From Chara braunii (taxonomy: Eukaryota > Streptophyta > Charophyceae > Charales > Characeae): a stretch of DNA of 64,000 bases. This document shows, one piece after another, positions 21,597 through 32,252 of this stretch (positions within the stretch are counted from its first letter, which is position 1; each line of letters starts with the position of its first letter). The stretch is taken from positions 2,126,398 through 2,190,397 of the forward strand of contig BFEA01000046.1 of NCBI GenBank assembly GCA_003427395.1, written 5' to 3'. The notes below the pieces were generated by a model. The model had not been told where the DNA came from, made no database searches, and worked only from the letters and a program-made list of their open reading frames with translations. The position numbers and the translations under genes were made by a program.

Positions 21597-22536
21597 CCAG
21601 ATACGGTTCCACTCCTCACCACTTAACCCCTGACTAACACGACCTACTGACTCACTCTAAGGACTTACAGAATCCGGACAAGATCCTGCCAACTAGGGTC
21701 TCTAGCCTAGACCTACTCTAAGGCTGTCACTACAAGACTTGTTGCTGATCAGGAGGCATTTAAAGAGATCCCCCGTAACTCCTAAGGAATTCTTTAACGT
21801 AGCAGACAGGACGACGCGATCAGCACGTCTTCTCAAGACTTAGACGGCCTGTTGTGCAGCCCACAGCTCGGATTTTGGGCCTACCGTGCCACACTGAGCA
21901 GCCCGCCGGTCAATACCGGTCCTTGGGAGGGTTCGTGTCCTCCGAGACAGTCGTGTCGTCGGACAGTCTTTAGCCCTACTCAGCCCGTGTCGGTTTGGTC
22001 AACAAGGCCCCATCCTTCATCCACAGAGTTCCTATCACCTGGACAGAAAAGACTCAATGCAGAAAGAAGAGATAGACATACTTGACTCAGCAAGTACCAT
22101 AGGGTGTGTGCACATCCATAGGGCGAGGGGATAGGCTGAAGGCTTGGCGAACTCGTGGTCAACAGCTCTGGTCAACGCCTTGGTCAACGCTTGGTCAACG
22201 GTGCAGTCAACCCCCAATCAACTCCCGGTCAACGCCTTTCAACCCCGGTCGACACTCGCTCAACGCCCAGTCAACGCCCGGTCAGCTGCTTCTCCTTCCT
22301 CACCACCCTTCTCCTTCTCTCTACCTCGCCTCCTTCTTCTTCACCCTGGCTATCTTTTTTTTTTTTTTTTGTTAGTCTCTCCCTTCACCTCCTCGGCTAT
22401 GGCTTCCTTCACTCTGTCCTCTCTTTCACCCTCTTCGCTACTCTGTGGTGGAGCTCCGCGGCTATGGCCGCCTCTTTACTTCGTGGACTGCACGACGCGC
22501 TTCACAGGTACGTGACAACCAAACTTGTATCGCTCA

Positions 22537-22597
<61 letters not shown>

Positions 22598-22730
22598 TTG
22601 CAGGGGTGCGCGGCGGCTTCTTCAACCTCCGGGTCCGCTATGGCGGACTTCTCCTGCGATGGCTACTTCGGCTTTGGCGCGTAGCTCTCCCTGCGGCACA
22701 CGACGGACGCGCGTGGAATAGCGGGTACCA
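21597..22730 (-). other. 5-prime leader of family A element
   Basis: Between the primer site and gag lie about 1.1 kb with repeated GGTCAACGC-type words (22150-22290), a poly-T run near 22355 and the (CT)n tract. No conserved protein is visible. The frames covering the CT tract are artefacts. Confidence 0.5.
22539..22594 (+). repeat. (CT)n microsatellite
   Basis: About 28 CT dinucleotides lie within the leader of the minus-strand family A element. Confidence 0.95.
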
Positions 22731-22742
22731 GCTCCGATACCA
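22731..22742 (-). promoter_or_regulatory. primer binding site, initiator-Met type
   Basis: Minus-strand TGGTATCGGAGC, one base after the LTR end (GATTGCA, then T). It identifies the LTR at 22744-23653 as the 5-prime LTR of a minus-strand element. Confidence 0.8.
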
Positions 22743-22743
22743 A

Positions 22744-23653
22744 TGCAATCAGACTCGCTCTTATTCACACTTCACATGCATGCAAACAGGTGCGCAGCAA
22801 ACCGCGACAAGCGCCCACTCGAGACTTATAGAAGTAGCCAAGAACGCAGTTCAGGTACAAGTTCACTTCAATGGCTATGGCGACTCAGCGCCCACACAAC
22901 TCTCTTTTCGCACGCACAGGATCACCCTGAATATCCCACACGGGATGCTCTGTACACACACACACACACTCACACATGCTACACTTTATCTACAGCTATG
23001 GCGGCTATGGCCACTGCTAACCTATCGCTATGGCTAAGCTCCTTCTCTCTTGCCCACTTCGTCTTCAGGCTTACTGCAGACCACCTCAGACAAGTCGTTG
23101 TGGCAGTGCTTCCGTATGGCTCCCGCAGGAATGAACAACTGGCTGAACGCTGCCCTTTGATTTATACTTTTGTAGCTCGTTGGTATGGCCTCTTCCCATG
23201 CCCGTGGTGCACACAGTCCCATATGGTACTTGCTTGACTGCACTAGGATTGACTGGGACCGGTACTGCTGATTGCATGGGTTTGCACTGCCGACTCGACG
23301 CAGTAGCACCGTCTATGTATTGCAGTTGGGCTCACCACTTGCCCACTTGCCCACTTGCCCACTTGCCTCACTCTAAACGTGAGCAACTTCGAAAGGCCAC
23401 TATTAGGACCTTCCGGAAGTCTGAGTCCTAGCCTTTTGAAGATTGTAGCAGCTACGACCTTGACCCTTTAGGACTGTAGCAGCTACGACCTCGACCTTTC
23501 AAAAGTTCTACAGCTATGACTTCTAGAACTCCCTAAGACTTCTACTCGACAGGTCTACAAATCGAACCCCTACTATACACACGTAGGGTGAGAACTAGGG
23601 ATCGAGCCCTGGGATCTGCATCGGCTTACTGCGAACAAGTGAATACCGTTTCA
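22744..23653 (-). mobile_element. 5-prime LTR, family A (copy B)
   Basis: A 910-bp inverted copy of the LTR at 4841-5741, with the same TG and CA ends (TGAAACGGTATTCAC to GATTGCA). It contains a TATAAAT box (plus coordinates about 23160-23166), the AAGTGGGCAAGTGG tandem and a CA microsatellite near 22960. The primer site and gag follow on the minus strand. The matching 3-prime LTR is not found near 19 kb, so the element is 3-prime truncated. Confidence 0.85.
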
Positions 23654-24239
23654 TCCCCAAGCTTTCGAAAATTTTTACGCATATTATTGAAATTCGTTGA
23701 ATTTTGCTAAACTTCTTCCAAATTCCAAATTTAGGTCCCAATAATTTTGGAATTTTATTTCGACTTTGCGAACTTCTTTTGTGTTCTTTACTCTATATTC
23801 CGCTCCCTTTTCTAAAAAATTCCTCATTTTCTTGCCCAAATCAAACAGTTTACTCTCCTTCCGTCCGACTCAAAATTTTCTAGATTTACTTTCGGAATTT
23901 CGTTAGACTTCATTTCTACCCGCCTTCCTCGCTCAGTCCACCCTGGCTCCCTGTGACAACCCACAACGCGCACTCCAAAATCGCGCTTCAGATGCCAGTG
24001 CCGCCAACTAACCCGCTCGCTTTGATGAGCCGACCAATGCCACTAAGCGTCCCTCTTGTCACAGTTCTCCCTTTACACCATCTTCATCGTCTTAATCTCT
24101 TGATTCCATGCAGAGGGCAGAGTCCCTAAGCCTGGATCGCTCCACCAGTGACGACCTCGCACTTCTTGCTCGTGAGAAGGCACCCGACTCGACCGCCATC
24201 GCTACCGCAGTAGACTCTGATTTTGCGGCCACTACCTCA
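23654..24239. other. AT-rich then mixed sequence, no gene recognised
   Basis: 23654-23940 is AT-rich with AATTTT words. From 24050 the sequence leads into element G gag. No 5-prime LTR of element G is visible here, so its left end was lost, perhaps when the family A element inserted. Confidence 0.4.
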
Positions 24240-25640
24240 ACGGTGGCGATCACCATACTCATAGCGTATGCAAGACCGCTTCGATGCTCAATTTGCTACT
24301 CTTTCATATTGTATGGCACACCGCTTCGACGCTGAGTTTGCTACTCTATCTGATCGTATGGCATAGATGGAGTCTTGCACCAGTACTCTCCCCTCATATC
24401 CTCCCCCTAATTCCCCTTCCCAGACGCACGCTATTACCGGATCACATCCTTCCCCTGTCCAATTTGGCATCCCGCATTCCACCACCCCAATCCTCTTCTA
24501 CCTCGGTTGGCGACATTGACACACTCGTCTCCACCATGGGTGGCATGTACCCTCATCAGGCCCACTCTTCCTCTGCAGCTACAAATTCCTCCAAGGTTCC
24601 TACACCCGCACTTCCCTCCTCAGGAGCCATGGCATCTTGTCCCGCCACCTCCTCGACACTAATCTCCACGACACCCTTGGCATCCCCCCCGTTCCCCCCC
24701 CCCTTCCCCCCCCCCTTCCCCCCACACCTCCACCCAGGACACAGATTGTTGACCTTCAGCAGTAGCTCGCAATGGCTCAGGATCACATTCGCCAGCTTCA
24801 GGGAAGTCAGCCTCCTCGCCTACAAATGGCGGCCCAGCCTGTCACTCCTCTCATTTATCGACAACATCAAACACAGGCGGCTGCGATGTTTTTCGCTCTC
24901 CCCCCGTCAGCCACCACGATGTGCCAGGGACCTTTGCCCGAACTTCCTGCTCTTTCTAGGGCTCCATTGGTGACACCACACTACTTCCTCTCTCCTTTTA
25001 TCCCAGTCTGCCCTCCCTCTTTCTCCTCGCTACCGGCCTCCGACTTATGTCCCCCAGTTCTGACTGGAGTCCACTCCCACAGTTTGACGGCAGTGCCTCG
25101 TAGCTCCAAGGATGGATCACTACCGTTGAGGAGCATCTTCGCTACCATGGTGTCTCCATGGAACTGTGGCCCGTCAAGATGTTTGCTCGCTTCACAGGTC
25201 GTGCAAGTTCCACCTCGCGTGACTTCCTCGCCCTCCGCTCACATCATGGCATGCATGAGGGCATGTTGTATCCTGAGTTCCGCGACTTCCTTCAGCAGTA
25301 CTTTCCGGCGCTGCGCCAGCCCTCGACCCCGTTACCCGTGTGGCTGAGATCAAATGGCTTGGTGGCAACATGCCTAGAGTCTTACATTTCGGCATTCCAC
25401 CGCCTACCCGCTCAGATCCCGGTCTCCGCCACACGAGAGGACATCATGATCCAGCGATTCTGCGCTGGCCTACCTCAATCATTTCAGTGGCAAATGATGG
25501 CATATTCAATCCACACCTTACTTGAGGCTTTCAACAGGCCTCAGCACACTGCTGCCCATTCCGCTACTACTTCAGCCCCTCGCCCCTCCCAGCCTCGACA
25601 ATCTTCCACATACCGTCATGGCCCTCGCAAAGGTCACGGA
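24240..25640 (+). pseudogene. element G: gag, multiply frameshifted
   Basis: At 24272-24365 a 48-bp unit is tandemly repeated, encoding RFDA[QE]FATLSxxMA twice (coiled-coil-like). A Pro-rich stretch and a C-run region follow. A capsid-like part lies at 25080-25560: EEHLRYHGVSMELWPVKMFA, HEGMLYPEFRDFLQQYFPAL, ESYISAFHRLPAQIPVSA, IQRFCAGLPQSFQWQMMAYS. It is the counterpart of the gag at 36270-38398, with the same order of Pro-rich N-terminus and capsid helices. Reading needs at least three frame changes. No zinc knuckle is clear. Confidence 0.65.
24678..24723 (-). repeat. G-run tract (C-rich on plus strand)
   Basis: Four long C runs separated by TT or GTT on the plus strand give four or more G runs on the minus strand, a textbook G-quadruplex pattern. 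It lies inside element G gag and encodes a Pro-rich repeat on the plus strand. Confidence 0.75.
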
Positions 25641-26385
25641 TGATCCCTCTTTTGTCGCTTTGGTGGCCTACTTCGTGATTCGTCGAGCGCTGAGGACAGC
25701 ACCACCTTTGACAGTTCGGCGAGCGATCCCGATCAGGGACCTGACTCCCCGTCCCCCGCCGATGACGACGTCTCATCAGAGGACGACCACCTTGTCCGGG
25801 CCTTCTCGACCTTCGTTCGTCGTCAATCCTCATCCTCGAGGACACGCTCTTCGGTCCCTCAACAACCTCTCCTAGCAGATTTCGTGTTTCCTCACAGCTG
25901 CTTGACCATCTATGAGAGTGCGGACCTTCTGCACAAGGCATCTATACCCTCTGTTGCCTCGCTGGCCATAGCTCCTCTACCTACCTGTACGCAAACGCTG
26001 TCCAACGTCTCTTTGCACAACAGGCTCACCCTCAAGCTGTTCCCCCCGTCTCGACCTCCAGCGCAGCACCCACCTACCCACGATGACTCGTTCCCCTGAC
26101 CCCCCTTTGGCAGCACGCATATCCGTTCGCGACTCTACCTTCGCGCCGCTTGCTACTCTTCCTGATGACTCTGCTCCGACCTTATCTTTGGCTGACCCTA
26201 ACGACACTGGTATACCTTCCCATTCCTCGCCTACCGTCTCTCGTGATCCCCCTCTTCCACATCCTCCTACCAGGCGTGCGAAGAGCACGGCCCGCTGCAG
26301 TGCTTCCCTTATTGCAGTTGAGGATATCATCGACTTCCTGGACCTCTATTAAGGTCCGTCAGGAACGTCTCCGACTTAAAAAACC
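25641..26385 (+). pseudogene. element G: gag-protease linker
   Basis: Mostly Ser/Pro/Thr-rich broken frames. Near 26272-26350 a short conserved block reads CSASLIAVEDIIDFLDLY, matching CNEQLATREDVVSSLLDL just ahead of the protease in element H. This shared block shows that the two elements have the same polyprotein layout. Confidence 0.5.
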
Positions 26386-26880
26386 GTGATGTCTCAACAC
26401 CTACACAATCCCATTTGCACCTTATCGATTATTCCAATGCGCCTTGGGCCCTCTACTAGAGTGCATCACACACTATGGGACTTTGGCTCTATTGGCGACT
26501 TCATTTATCCTCGCGTAGTTAAGGAGGCATCTCTCTATACATCCCTTTACCCTTCCACTGTCACTGTCACACTTGGTAACAATCAGGCCAAGTCCTTCGT
26601 TGACTGTGTAGTACCTGGTCTTCCGTTCTCCTTCCCCTTGCGGATGCCCCACAGCCTTCGCAAGGCCCCTCGGCTCGTTGACCAGTGGACCTTCAACGTA
26701 ATGGAAACCTTATCCGATCTTGTTCCCAACAATGCCTACTCCATCAGTTTGCCCATTCCAGTCCTGATTGGACCCACAACGATCTCGTCCTCGATGCCAA
26801 GGATGGGAAGCGATACGGCATTCGTTGTTGGCCAAATCAGTCTCTACATCTCCCTCCCCTGTTGATGTCACCATCCTGAC
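26386..26880 (+). pseudogene. element G: retropepsin-like protease, active site damaged
   Basis: The frame holds LGPSTRVHHTLWDFGSIGDF, IYPRVVKEA, TVTVTLGNNQAKSFVDC and a C-terminal part. Element H has LWDSGSQGGFNHPRVVKE at the same place, so here the catalytic DSG reads DFG, which would abolish aspartic protease activity. The second half is frameshifted after about 26700. It would process the polyprotein in an intact element. The block LTPNQFYHFLLHPDVELYVI (from about 26880) belongs to the protease-RT linker shared with H. Confidence 0.75.
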
Positions 26881-27230
26881 ACCTAATCAGTTTTACCACT
26901 TCCTTCTTCATCCAGATGTCGAACTTTATGTTATCGACATCACGGACTCCATGCATCAGGATGGTGAATTGGTCGAGCTCGATCCCCCACCTCCCGATCC
27001 CCCCCGACCCTCCTGATTCCTCAACTTCCTTACCCTCCTCTACCCCTGCTAGCCCATCTCACTTTGTCGCTTCCTTCACAATTGATACACCCTTGATACA
27101 CCCTTAGTCCCTATCTCCACACAGACTCCCTTCACCTTTGCTCCAGATGTTGCCGCTGCCAAGGAATTTGACACCCTTCCAGACTCCCTATCTCCACGCA
27201 GACTCCCTTCACCTCTGCTCCAGATGCCGC
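26881..27230 (+). pseudogene. element G: protease-RT linker with 77-bp tandem duplication
   Basis: The linker block ends ELDPPPPDPPRPS near 27016. Then 27109-27185 and 27186-27262 are a tandem duplication with period 77 (CCCTATCTCCAC start, GCCAAGGAATTTG end). Because 77 is not divisible by three, it shifts the frame just ahead of RT. Confidence 0.75.
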
Positions 27231-28418
27231 CGCTGCCAAGGAATTTGCACTCCTCCGAGAGTATCGCGATGTCTTCCCCCCATCGTTTTCCTACAGTGGT
27301 ATTTCCCCTATGCGCGACCTCGAGCACCACATCCACCTCCAACCCAACTACCACATTCAAAACCGCGCCCCCTACTACCTTTCGGTTCCTGAAGCCCAGG
27401 AACTCGAGCGCCAACTTGAGGAGCTGCTTCGTCAGGGCTCGATGGGGTGCTCTTGTCTTATTCTCTCGCAAAAAGGACGACGCATTTTGTATTTGTATCG
27501 ACTACCACGGTCTCCACCACTCCACTGGCAAAGACAACTATCCCATGCCTCGTGCTGATGATCTATTTGACCGGCTCGCCGACAATCACTTCTTTACGAA
27601 GATCGACCTCCGTAGTGGATATCACCAGATCCGCGGAGCCGAGGAGGACCAGCCCAAGACCGCTTTTCGTTCTCGTTTCGGGCACTACGAGATCACTACG
27701 AGATCACCGTCATGCCTTTCGGCCTACATAACACCCCTGCCGCATTCCAAACGGCCATGAACACAATGTTCCAACACCTCCGCACTGTCCTCCAACGATT
27801 ACGCGACAACGGGTTCTTTGCGAAGCTTTCCAAATGTACCTTCGCTCAACCCAAAGTCGACTTCCTAGGGCATCAGGTATCTAAGCACAACCTCCACATG
27901 GACGCCTCGAAGATCCAAGCCATCGTCGATTGGTCCACCCCTACGTCTCTTCCTGCCCTGCATAGTTTTCTCGGTTTGACCAACTACTACGGTCCATTTC
28001 TCAAAAACTATGTGCAGTATTCTTCCCACCTTACCCCTTTGTCCCGTGGACGTTTACCCTTTCATTGGACCGCAGCCTATGAGGACGCCTTTCGCTCTCT
28101 CAAGCGACTTGTCCCTTCAACTCCTGTCTTACACTTACCCGGCTACTCACGTCCATTCATTGTCATCACCGACGCGTCCGACTTCACTATTGAAGCTGGC
28201 CTCTCTCAAATCTACCCAGCCCCTTCTACTCCTCCCGATTCCACAGAATCTCGTCTCCCTCGCATTCCTCGCTTCCCTCCCCCACCTCTAAGGATTGTGG
28301 CCCATCGACCCCACACATCAGGGGCCCCAGCCCCATATGTCCCCGACGTTTTTGATGATGGTACACTTAGGTCTCGTGATGGAGAGTGTCCAGTTGCCTA
28401 TCTATCTCGACCTCGCTG
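27231..28418 (+). pseudogene. element G: reverse transcriptase lacking the YxDD box, plus start of RNase H
   Basis: RT blocks: LREYRDVFPPSFSYSGISPM, APYYLSVPEAQELERQLEEL, KKDDAFCICIDYHGLH, FFTKIDLRSGYHQIRGAEED, FGHYEIT, VMPFGLHNTPAAFQTAMNT, then a direct jump from MFQHL to RTVLQRLRDNGFFAKLSKC. The segment that should carry the YxDD catalytic box (about 25-30 residues) is missing at about 27768-27780. An 11-bp tandem duplication at 27684-27705 shifts the frame before MPFGL, and another shift lies near 27460. The thumb (FLGHQVSKHNLHMDASKIQA) and connection lead into RNase H ITDASDFTIEAGLSQ, then a Pro-rich insertion and PVAYLSR. The copy is inactive. Confidence 0.88.
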
Positions 28419-28884
28419 AGCGTAACTATATTGCCGACGAGCGGGAGGTCCTTACGCTGGTCTACGTTGTAAAGAAGTGGCGTCATCACTTGCACGGTCA
28501 CACTTTCGCCGTTCTGACGGACAACTCTGCCCTCTCCACCATTCAGACGAAGCCTAAGCTCACTTCTCGCCAGGCTCGTTGGTGGCGCGACCTTTCAAAG
28601 TTCGACTTCACCATCTAGAAGATTTCTGGCAAAAGCAATCGCGTAGCAGATGCCTTATCCAGTCGGCTCGACCTTCGGTGTGAGGACCGTCAGCTATCCG
28701 CTATTTCAGCCCCCACCATCCACCCCACCTTTCTTGATGAGTATCGTTGTGCGTACACCCAGTGCCCTGAGTTTCAGTCCATCTACGCTAACCTATAGAA
28801 TGGCAAGACTGTTCCTAACTTCCATCTTGACCCCTTTGGACTCCTATAGAGGCTTGGTCGCCAAGGTACCCGTACTCCCTGCTT
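28400..28884 (+). pseudogene. element G: RNase H C-terminal half and integrase linker
   Basis: In a shifted frame: LAERNYIADEREVLTLVYVV, KKWRHHLHGHTFAVLTDNSA, LSTIQTKPKLTSRQARWWRD. A TAG at 28615 interrupts FTI-KISGKSNRVADALS, the usual RNase H end before the integrase. RNase H would remove the RNA template strand during reverse transcription. Stops at 28798 and 28846 break the linker. Confidence 0.8.
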
Positions 28885-29460
28885 ATGCCCTCTAATGGCC
28901 ATCTCCGTGTTCGTGCTGTCGCAGAGTGTCACGACCAGCGCGCCGCCGGTCACCTTGGTGTCTTTAAGACCCTTGACTGCCTCTACAGTCACTACTACTG
29001 GGAACACCGTCGTCCCTTCACAAAGGAGTATGTCTGCACCTGCAGGGTCTGCCAGGAGGCCAACATTGCCAACCATCCCCCCTACGGTGTTCTTCAACCC
29101 TTACCCATTCCTACTCAGCGTTGGACTTTTGTCTCCATGGACTTCATGGGTCCTCTTTGTCCCCCTACCCCACGAGGCCACGACGCCATCTTCGTCGTTG
29201 TCTGTCGGTTGACCAAGCATGCTCACCATTTCCCACTAGCATCGTCTCTGATCGCGATCCCCTCTTTACTTCTCAAGTCTGTTGTGGACTAGATGAGAAC
29301 TATGGCTTCAAGCTCCGCATCTCCTCCTCCATTTACCCCCAGTTAGATGGACAAACTGAGGTCATCAACAAAACTCTTGGGAGTATCCTCAAGAAGTTTG
29401 TTGCAAATGACTGTGATTGGAATTTGCATCTTGTTCAAGCATGCCATGACTAGCAGTCTA
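28885..29460 (+). pseudogene. element G: integrase, internally deleted
   Basis: The zinc-binding N-terminus reads AECHDQRAAGHLGVFKTLDC ... CRVCQEANIANHPPYG (HHCC-like pattern). The catalytic core begins SMDFMGPLCPPTPRGHDAIF with the first Asp and VVVCRLTKHAHHFPLA. The frame then jumps to SDRDPLFTS (second Asp) after a deletion near 29245, and QLDGQTEVINKTLGSILKK supplies the Glu region. Homology stops at HLVQACHD. It would insert the DNA copy into the genome, but this copy is broken by a deletion and a stop at 29290. Confidence 0.85.
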
Positions 29461-29732
29461 CTTAGGAGCCTCTCGAGCACCTCAAGCATGCCATGACTTT
29501 CGTGCGTGCTTACGATAGTGCTCATCCTTTCCCTCCTACTTCCCGTCCCCGCACTAACCCATCTACTTTCACGACCACTGACACTCCCGATCCTACATTG
29601 ATGGGCCCTCCTACACCACCGACACCTACCTCGGATCATCTCTCTCCCGCGGACGTGGTTCCGCCTGTTGTTGCAGTGGAGTCGTCTCGCCCTCCGCTTG
29701 CCCACCGACTTCCGTCTCACTATCGTGAGTGA
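29461..29732 (+). pseudogene. element G: chromodomain tail remnant
   Basis: STxEPLEHLKHAMTFVRAYD matches ATWEPLEHLQHARMLVHAYD of element H, the end of the chromodomain. The Trp is a TAG here. A Ser/Pro/Thr-rich C-terminus follows to the stop at 29730. The bulk of the chromodomain and the integrase C-terminus are missing. A 17-bp direct repeat (TCAAGCATGCCATGACT at 29434 and 29481) brackets the join and suggests deletion between short repeats. Confidence 0.75.
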
Positions 29733-30760
29733 CCTATACCTCTCCTCTATCTCATACTTGGACACGTATGTAGCAGCTCCCGATTCTGACATCTACATTT
29801 GACCTTTGACTTGAGTGCGCCTCTCCAGCAGCAGAGTACCTGTCGCGCCATTCCAGACTTCTACTCAGCTTCAGTGTTACTCCTACGTCAGTCTGGCTAC
29901 TTCGACCCGACTTCAGCTTCGAGCTTTATCAATTGTACTTCATTTCCCCCTCTGCCATGGAGTTTCCTTCATTCCCACCCAACCCTCACCTTCGAGCTTA
30001 CTTTGCAATCGCATGATGGCTCCTATTTTCCCTACTCATGTGGGTGTGTTCGTCTGCTGCTCTTCTGCCTTACCTTATGTTGTGCGCCCTCCTCTTGAGT
30101 GTACGTTTTCTTTGTTCGTCGCTTTTGGCCACATGTCTATGCCGGCATAGGCCTCTACCCTTCCAGGCTCGCTTGTGTGCTCCCTTGTGTGAGTGTCCTT
30201 TCCTTTTAGTTGGCGGTACCTGTTTGGCGGTACCTATTTGATGGTTTCCATTGAGCCTGGTGTCGTGTTGTTATTGATGTTTCATATGGTTGTGTGGGTA
30301 CCCCCTTGGAGTTTACTCTGAGAGTTGTACTTGACGCCCTCCCACCGAGTCCTACCCTTCCCATACGGGTGAGCTCCCTTTCTTCTATACGTCTATTGTG
30401 CACTTTGTACAGGGCTCGTGAGACTGTGCCACACTCTTTTTCGACGTAGGACATTGGTTTAGTTATTCTTTAGCCTTTAGGGCTCAGGTGTTGATTTGTG
30501 TCTAGCCACATTGGCTTAGGAGACATTTTCCTCTTTCTTGGTTGACACAGGTCATACATTTTTCTTCTTTTTGGGTCGACTCAAGCCATGAATTGTTGCT
30601 TAGGTTAGGCTTGAGGCTTAGTTTGCATTGCATCTCTTTTCCTAGACAGCGCTTGCTCCGCATTTAGGATTGTTTCTTTGTCGTTCCTTATGGGTTTCCA
30701 CTATTTCAATGGATAGCGTGTTTGATATATCGCTTGATCCATTTACAGGTCCGAGGATCA
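29733..30760 (+). other. element G 3-prime untranslated region
   Basis: About 1 kb of T-rich non-coding sequence between the polyprotein end and the LTR-like block at 30761. No motif-bearing frame is seen. Confidence 0.45.
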
Positions 30761-31016
30761 TGTAGCGGTACCCCTTCGACCCGACAGTGAGGCCGAACCA
30801 GTTTCAGGCCGTCGGCCTAACCTCGATCTGGTACCGGGTTGCTTCGGGCCTGGACCTAGGTTGGTATATCTCTTCCGCCCAGGCCCTGGTCAAGAAGGTT
30901 GGTTCATTCATTCCTGGTTTGTTCATTCATTCATTTTGCTGCTCATGTGTGTCCATCTCCTCCCTCTCTCTCCCTCACTCACCATCTCCGCACGTGCCCT
31001 CCATACGCGCATCACA
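30761..31016 (+). mobile_element. candidate 3-prime LTR of element G (diverged family X)
   Basis: Starts TGTAGCGGTACC, like the X LTR start TGTAGCGGACC, and ends at ATCACA. It shares the X architecture: a TGTAGCGG start, an ATTCATTC block, then a pyrimidine-rich CCATCTCC stretch, at 256 versus 309 bp. It sits 1 kb after the element G polyprotein in the right orientation. No second copy of this exact version is in the window, so the ends are inferred. Confidence 0.45.
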
Positions 31017-31029
31017 GGTAGTGCTTCCA

Positions 31030-31300
31030 ATGCGCTAGCACCTCTCGCAAGCCATAGAGCTCACACACATATGTAGAGGTACCTTATGGCTGGGCACGTG
31101 TTTGCTGTAATATTCGAGCAAACGCAGGCCATCACCATCATCTTGTTGCAGCACTGCGCCAATCCGGTATTGGCTCACATCTGTAGTGACCTTGGTGAGA
31201 TTGGAATCTGTTGTGAGGAAGCTCGGGGAGGGGCGCCTACTGTTCGCCGAGGCCAAGGGCGACGACGCCTGTCACTCGCCACGCCCGCTTCCGAGGTCCT
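31030..31300 (-). pseudogene. isolated RNase H fragment of a gypsy element
   Basis: Minus-strand frame: FLTTDSNLTKVTTDVSQYRI, GAVLQQDDGDGLRLLEYYSK, then a decaying tail ending ACERC. This matches the first part of a gypsy RNase H (TDASQYGIGAVLQQDDG...P.EY.S), with GIGA reading RIGA. It is only about 75 residues, with no RT or integrase around it, so it is an orphan piece abutting the element G LTR. Confidence 0.7.
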
Positions 31301-31943
31301 CTGCGACCAATAGGGTGACAGGTTTTAATGTTGCCTGTTATCCTTGCTCGCAGAAAGGCTTTATCTCGTCACCATCGGATTATAAAACTTAAAAAAAATA
31401 TATTTTGCTCAGTAACGACTTTCCCATTTTCTTGAACTGGCATGAAATACAGATCGGACCTGTTTACGAGTGTCAACAGTTTGGCTTCTGAAGCATTTCC
31501 TTTTCAACAAATAGGAGGAGGTAAAATGCTCACTTAAGAAGAAAAAGTATTACCCAGTCAGATTTCAGGCTCCTCTCGCTGCATGTGCCCCCCTGTTTCC
31601 ATGCTCCTTCTCCCTTGCTTCACCTCTCACTCACTCTCTCTAAGTGTATGACCTCTCTTTCTCTTTCCTTGTATGTACAGTTCCTTCCTCTCGCCCCCCC
31701 CCTGTTTCCAATTCACTCGCTACCTTTCTCCCTTTCAATTCCTCTTACTCTCTCTCGTTGTTCCCCACCCGCCGATTTTTCCTTCGAACGTCAAACAGAC
31801 AATACAATAATTTGAACTATAATGAAATATCACCGACTAATATTTTAAACTGAGTCTGAATATACCTAAAGGCTGGTCACTGACCCGATCATGATCGTCA
31901 CAGGGCGTTCATAATCAGTGCCCAGCGGTAACTGGGACAGGGC
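31301..31943. other. no gene recognised
   Basis: AT-rich and then pyrimidine-rich (31570-31790) sequence. No motif-bearing frame is seen. Confidence 0.45.
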
Positions 31944-32252
31944 TGTGGCGGACCCACCAGGTGTGGTGCTCCGCGGGGGATAAAGATGGAGATGGAGGAA
32001 GAAGGGGGAGCGAGATGGCACAACGCAGCTCCCACGCCAGACTCCAACGCACGTACTCCAAAGTGTGTGAATGTAGAATGAATCGGAAAACAGACCACAG
32101 CTGGGGTATACCCCAGTGGACTGACGGGACTGGACTGGACTGGCTGGTACCGACAGAGGTACCGACCTGGACCTCACTGCCCCGAATAGAACACAGGCTT
32201 GTGAGAACAGGCCAAGGGGCTGGTCTCACAGGCCAACCAGAGGTCCGCTACA
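31944..32252 (-). mobile_element. 3-prime LTR of element H, family X (309 bp)
   Basis: The same length as, and highly similar to, 8222-8530. On the minus strand it runs from TGTAGCGGACC to GGTCCGCCACA. It follows the chromodomain end of element H by about 1.1 kb in the correct orientation. No matching 5-prime LTR is seen beyond 38.4 kb, so the element is incomplete. Confidence 0.85.

Noticed and set aside
22525-23037. Frames with Ser-Leu repeats
   Set aside because: Translation of the (CT)n microsatellite joined to leader and LTR sequence.
24284-24973. 229-codon plus-strand frame in element G
   Set aside because: Out of phase with the recognisable gag blocks; Pro/Ser/Leu-rich because of the C-rich composition.
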